Shown here piece by piece: positions 34,963 through 37,547 of a stretch of 37,547 nt of DNA. The position numbers and the translations under genes were made by a program. The stretch lies in the IMG/VR virus record IMGVR_UViG_3300044628_000378, positions 1 through 37,547 of that record; one strand, written 5' to 3'. This DNA comes from a virus. Within the stretch, counting starts at the first letter, position 1, and the number at the start of each line of letters is the position of its first letter. Below the pieces are notes generated by a model. It made no database searches. It had not been told where the DNA came from and saw nothing but the letters and a program-made list of their open reading frames with translations.

Positions 34963-36491
34963 CAGGCTCCCATCCAACTGCTTGCCATGCCGTTGCCACC
35001 CTGGCGGGAGACGACTCGTCTTGGCGCGTCGCGTGCCTCACGGCTTGCGAGCGGGTAGGCGAAGGTGACGGCGAGCGCGTCTGCCGCATCCGGCGACGCT
35101 TGACCTCTGGCCTTCATCTCCTTCTTGCCCTCCAAGAAGATCGTCCCCGACGAGTTAGGCTTGACGTGTGGCCCGCACAGGTCCGACTTGAGTAGCCGAT
35201 CAGACGGGATGCTCGCCGTGCGTAGCCATTCCCGCATGTCGCCCCACATCTCGGCGCGCTTGTTGCCCCACATCACGGGGTTCTTGGCCTTCCAGCCAAA
35301 GTTTACCCCACGAACCTTATACCTCTGCTCTTTCAATCGGTCAAGTATGCCATAGCCGAGCCCGCCCTCGTCAATGACCGTGAGCGCCGGGTTGTACTCC
35401 TCGATTGCGTCGATGACGCGCCCGACGGTGGCCATAGTGTCCTCGCCCCGGTAGCGCTTGATTGCTACGATGTCGCGCCCTTGTCGGACGACGATGACGG
35501 TGCTGTCGGCGCCGGATCGTGCGGGGTCCACCCCAATGACTCGCGGAGCTGTTTCATCCTTGTAGCGGGCGCGCGCCACAGCCTCGTCCACAATTCGCGG
35601 AGCAATGAACTGGTCGTCTCCGTCGGAAGGGAACTCTCCGTAGACCTCGACTTTAGCTTGGCTACTATCTGCTCCATACTCGGCGATGATTTGCTCGTAA
35701 ACGGCTTTGTCGGTGTCTTCGACTTGGCGCGCGTCGATGTTTTGCGTTTGCCAGAATTGCCTTTTTGCGTTGAAACACTCATAAAAATACCCCTCGTTGC
35801 GTCGTGGGTTACTGAAGGCGAGCCAGAAGCGATTAGGCGTGTTTTCCGTAAAGAAGCCCGCCGTCACCGCCCAGATGGGGTCCGGTATACCCGACGCTTC
35901 GTCGAATATGACCATCACACCGTCGAAGTTGTGGACACCGGCGTACGCGTCGGGGTTCTCCTCCGACCACAGCCGCCCCTCAACCGACCAGTACCGCGTG
36001 CCTTTCTTCAGGTCGCGCTCGACGATCTCCGCGAGCCACTTGGCCGGCATGACGCGCGTTGCCGACACCTCAAACCAATGACTGTTGAGCAGCAGCGAGA
36101 GCCACTTAGTCACCTCGGCCCAGGTGACCGAGCGTAGCTGGGCTTCCGAGTTAGCCGACACGATGATAGTCGAGCCGATGCGCGTTGATAGCATCCACAG
36201 GATCAGCCAGGACACCAAGGCCGACTTACCGATACCGCGCCCCGAGGCCGTCGCCATGCGCAGCACGTCGTACCCCGTCGCGTTCTTGTTGCGGGCGATG
36301 TGAGCGGCCACCTTGCGCAGCACCTCGCGCTGCCACTTGCGCGGCCCTTGGAAGTTCTCCAGCGGCGTGCCCTTCTGCCCCCACGGGAACGCAAACAGCA
36401 CGAACGCCTCGGGGTCGTCCTTGACGCTCGGCGACCAGAGCCGAGTCATCAGTAGCTGCTCGTCCTCGGGGCTATATATCGGAAGTTGCAT
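34962..36491 (-). CDS. terL: Terminase large subunit, 509 aa
   Basis: The ATPase shows TASGRGIGKSA (Walker A, 81-91), VMVIFDEAS (Walker B, 192-200) and SNPRRNEG (coupling motif, 227-234). The nuclease shows VIGVDPARSGADST (D322), TVIDEGGLG (D374) and SPDAADALAVTFA (D468/D471), the three RNase H-like acidic motifs. It drives DNA into the procapsid and cuts concatemers. It overlaps terS by 20 nt. The packaging strategy (headful or other) is not visible directly, though P22-like gene order suggests headful. Confidence 0.95.
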   Translation of the reverse strand: MQLPIYSPEDEQLLMTRLWSPSVKDDPEAFVLFAFPWGQKGTPLENFQGPRKWQREVLRKVAAHIARNKNATGYDVLRMATASGRGIGKSALVSWLILWMLSTRIGSTIIVSANSEAQLRSVTWAEVTKWLSLLLNSHWFEVSATRVMPAKWLAEIVERDLKKGTRYWSVEGRLWSEENPDAYAGVHNFDGVMVIFDEASGIPDPIWAVTAGFFTENTPNRFWLAFSNPRRNEGYFYECFNAKRQFWQTQNIDARQVEDTDKAVYEQIIAEYGADSSQAKVEVYGEFPSDGDDQFIAPRIVDEAVARARYKDETAPRVIGVDPARSGADSTVIVVRQGRDIVAIKRYRGEDTMATVGRVIDAIEEYNPALTVIDEGGLGYGILDRLKEQRYKVRGVNFGWKAKNPVMWGNKRAEMWGDMREWLRTASIPSDRLLKSDLCGPHVKPNSSGTIFLEGKKEMKARGQASPDAADALAVTFAYPLASREARDAPRRVVSRQGGNGMASSWMGA

Positions 36492-36948
36492 ATTCTGCCG
36501 TCAGGGCTCGGGTAGCGAGCGTGGTGGGCGCGCGGGTCAATGCAGCCGGTTCATCCGGCAATACTCGGCCTTCAATGACGCGAGATTCTGCCTCTTGCAG
36601 CGCGGCGATGACGCTGATCTGCTGCTTGACATCGACCTGTACCTGCTGCTTCGCCACCCAACCGTGCACATGCTGGAGGATTGCCAAAGAAGCCTTTGAA
36701 TCGCCATTGCGAGCCGCGTCACGCAGTTGGTTCGCGGCCTCAAACTCACTATCTGCACGCCCTTTGGCCTCCGCCATCTCAGCGAGCGGGTCCATCTGAC
36801 ACAGCCGCCGGTACTCCGCCGGCAACAGCCCCGCCGCCAGGGCAAGGCTATCACCTCTTAGCCCGAGGGCCGCTGCGTCATAAATAGCCTGTAGCCGCGC
36901 CTCAGTAGCGTTCAGTTGCCGTGGCGCGTGCGGAAGCGATTTGAACAT
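36472..36948 (-). CDS. terS: Terminase small subunit candidate, 158 aa
   Basis: First gene of the late operon, immediately upstream of terL and overlapping it. An N-terminal helical region (LNATEARLQAIYDAAALGLRGDSLALAAGLLPAEYRRLCQ) looks like an HTH for pac recognition; then a helical oligomerisation part (FEAANQLRDAARNGDSKASLAILQHVHGW) and a disordered tail rich in Ala/Thr. Length 158 against 162 for P22 gp3. AGGT precedes the ATG. Small subunits diverge strongly, so the call rests mainly on context. Confidence 0.8.
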   Translation of the reverse strand: MFKSLPHAPRQLNATEARLQAIYDAAALGLRGDSLALAAGLLPAEYRRLCQMDPLAEMAEAKGRADSEFEAANQLRDAARNGDSKASLAILQHVHGWVAKQQVQVDVKQQISVIAALQEAESRVIEGRVLPDEPAALTRAPTTLATRALTAEYATSDI

Positions 36949-36990
36949 GTTGCAACACTACCTTTCATGTAAGCAAAAGACAAGCGATGT

Positions 36991-37101
36991 GCAGGATTGT
37001 CCTGCCGGGAGGCCGCGATCCACAACAACCGTGTGGCCTGTGTGCCGGGGCGGAGATTGCCTTAGATGGTGGGGCTCATAACCCCTTCAGCTACCTCCCG
37101 G
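36991..37101 (-). ncRNA. Possible structured leader RNA upstream of terS
   Basis: Read on the minus strand as part of the late leader: an 8-bp closing stem (CCGGGAGG 37101-37094 with CCTCCCGG 37012-37005), inner hairpins GGGGTTATGAGCCCC and CCACA-N7-TGTGG, and an adjacent GCAGGA-TTG-TCCTGC type hairpin. Several independent perfect stems in about 110 bases are more than expected by chance by eye. Conservation is untested; it could also be fortuitous in GC-rich DNA. Confidence 0.3.
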
Positions 37102-37137
37102 TCGCTACGTGCGCATCACGTCAGACATCGCCACGCA

Positions 37138-37146
37138 AGATTAGCA
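37138..37146 (-). promoter_or_regulatory. Possible late promoter, extended -10 (TGCTAATCT)
   Basis: On the minus strand TG-C-TAATCT fits an extended -10 element; the same TAATCT hexamer ends the two early promoters at 338-343 and 765-770. No good -35 lies 16-18 bp upstream. It would give a leader of about 180 nt before terS. A weak, possibly activator-dependent late promoter. Confidence 0.35.
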
Positions 37147-37173
37147 TAAGGTTTTGGCTTACGGGCTAGCGGG

Positions 37174-37193
37174 TAAAAAAATAAAAAAATTTG
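37174..37193. other. AT-rich run, possible DNA-unwinding element
   Basis: A 20-base run of A and T (TAAAAAAATAAAAAAATTTG region) about 90 bp from the first iteron. It is the longest such run near the array in an otherwise GC-rich genome and would suit duplex opening at an origin. Confidence 0.4.
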
Positions 37194-37283
37194 TGCAACC
37201 CCTCCGTACCAGGTACAGCCCACGCGCGGGCCGGCCCACCCCCTCAGTTGCAAATGATTCTCGTTCGCATTCAGCCTGGGCGC

Positions 37284-37429
37284 GGTGGGCAGCGTGGGCA
37301 ATGTGGGCAACGGCTACGCGCCCCCCGACTGCTAGCCGTCAAGCGTTGTGGGTCATGTGGGCAATTCTTTGGCCGTTGCATTTGTGGGCAATGTGGGCAA
37401 TTTGTTTTCGGTTGCCCACATTGCCCACA
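37284..37429. repeat. Iteron-like array, left half (9-bp TGTGGGCAA/TGTGGGTCA units)
   Basis: Units on the plus strand start at 37284, 37293 and 37302 (three in tandem with exact 9-bp period), 37347 and 37356 (tandem), and 37383 and 37392 (tandem). Units in inverted orientation (TTGCCCACA) start at 37412 and 37421. The last is also position 1. The array continues across the circular junction to position 263. Tandem 9-bp units in both orientations beside an AT-rich run look like iterons of a replication origin or a cooperative operator. The unit differs from the E. coli DnaA box TTATCCACA at only two positions. Confidence 0.85.
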
Positions 37430-37547
37430 AATCGGAGGGCGTGGGCGATTTGTGGGTCATGTGGGTCAAATGGTCACGGAAAAAAAATCGGAGCGGCTCC
37501 AACGGAATGCGCGTCACACGCTCCAGGCTGTATGTTTATACAGTAGT
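37421..37547. repeat. Terminal direct repeat, right copy
   Basis: Exact copy of positions 1-127, with an offset of 37420. Annotation of the genome should drop one copy. Features between 37421 and 37547, including the SOS box copy at 37528-37543, are the same physical elements as those at 1-127. Confidence 0.95.
37528..37543. promoter_or_regulatory. LexA-type SOS box (second appearance of 108-123)
   Basis: Identical to 108-123 because of the 127-bp terminal overlap. One physical site in the circular genome, not an independent second operator. Confidence 0.7.

Larger units (their letters stand above)
36949..37283. other. Late leader / control region without a convincing gene
   Basis: About 335 bp between terS and the iteron array. 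It contains a perfect 6-bp hairpin (36991-37005), an 8-bp long-range inverted repeat (37005-37012 with 37094-37101), a GGGG/CCCC hairpin (37071-37085), an extended -10 like promoter on the minus strand (37138-37146) and an AT-rich run (37174-37193). The only plus-strand reading frame (36987-37169) is not convincing. Confidence 0.6.

Noticed and set aside
37060-37100. tRNA-Met-like anticodon hairpin (GGGG-CTCATAA-CCCC)
   Set aside because: No D-arm and no GGTTCRA T-arm at the right spacing, and the acceptor stem does not fit; kept only as part of a possible structured leader.
36987-37169. 60-aa plus-strand reading frame with CxxC-like cysteines
   Set aside because: Weak ribosome site, overlaps the proposed late leader and its hairpins, and no recognisable family; not convincing enough to call a gene.
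1-37547. Integrase, CI-type repressor, CRISPR array, phage RNA polymerase, insertion sequence
   Set aside because: Looked for in all translated frames and by repeat pattern; none seen. The 9-bp repeats are too short and mixed in orientation to be CRISPR repeats.

Overview
This window is one complete bacteriophage genome presented as a linear contig. Positions 1-127 and 37421-37547 are identical, so the unique sequence is 37,420 bp and circularises (or is terminally redundant or circularly permuted). The structural genes follow phage P22 gene order (terS, terL, portal, scaffold, coat, gp4-like, gp10-like, needle-like, gp7/gp20/gp16-like ejection proteins). This points to a short-tailed podovirus with headful-type packaging of a Gram-negative host. 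A CTGT-N8-ACAG LexA box and a nested Rz/Rz1 spanin pair favour a gamma- or betaproteobacterial host. I see no integrase, no CI-like repressor, no phage RNA polymerase, no convincing tRNA and no CRISPR array.

Layout. (a) About 36949-37420 joined to 1-374 is a non-coding control region. It holds about 18 copies of a 9-bp element (TGTGGGCAA or TGTGGGTCA, both strands), an AT-rich run, an SOS box, several perfect inverted repeats and promoters. It is the best candidate for the replication origin and master switch. (b) 375-3628 (+) is an early operon of about 13 very small genes: zinc-ribbon proteins, a membrane peptide, an exported protein, a DUF3310 protein and others without recognisable function, mostly joined by ATGA/GTGA overlaps. 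(c) 9753-3633 (-) is the replication operon: a DUF2800 Cas4/RecB-like nuclease, an unknown protein, a family A DNA polymerase and a DUF5906-type primase-helicase. (d) 9840-11621 (+) is a divergent operon with a VRR-NUC nuclease, an SNF2-type helicase and a small protein. (e) 36948-11595 (-) is the late operon: terminase, four tiny basic proteins, portal, a DUF5856-like protein, a receptor-binding cassette with two beta-helix tailspikes and a fibre-like protein, scaffold, coat, decoration-type proteins, tail machine, a glycine-rich adhesin, a GNAT acetyltransferase, three ejection proteins and the lysis cassette. It ends with an HExxH protein and an HTH-metallophosphoesterase.

How it works together. 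Rightward early transcription from the control region has an SOS box over its putative -35, so host LexA may set the timing. The primase-helicase and PolA, with two nucleases and a helicase, replicate the genome, plausibly from the repeat array. Leftward late transcription builds the P22-type particle. Lysis then uses a two-TM holin, two further small membrane proteins, an M15 endopeptidase and an i-/o-spanin pair. The polymerase carries leucine at the position equivalent to E. coli Phe762, a state that has been proposed to go with slower or temperate life styles, although no integration genes are present.

Limits: all family calls are from reading motifs, gene order and lengths. No database search was run. 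Promoters and operators are pattern matches only.
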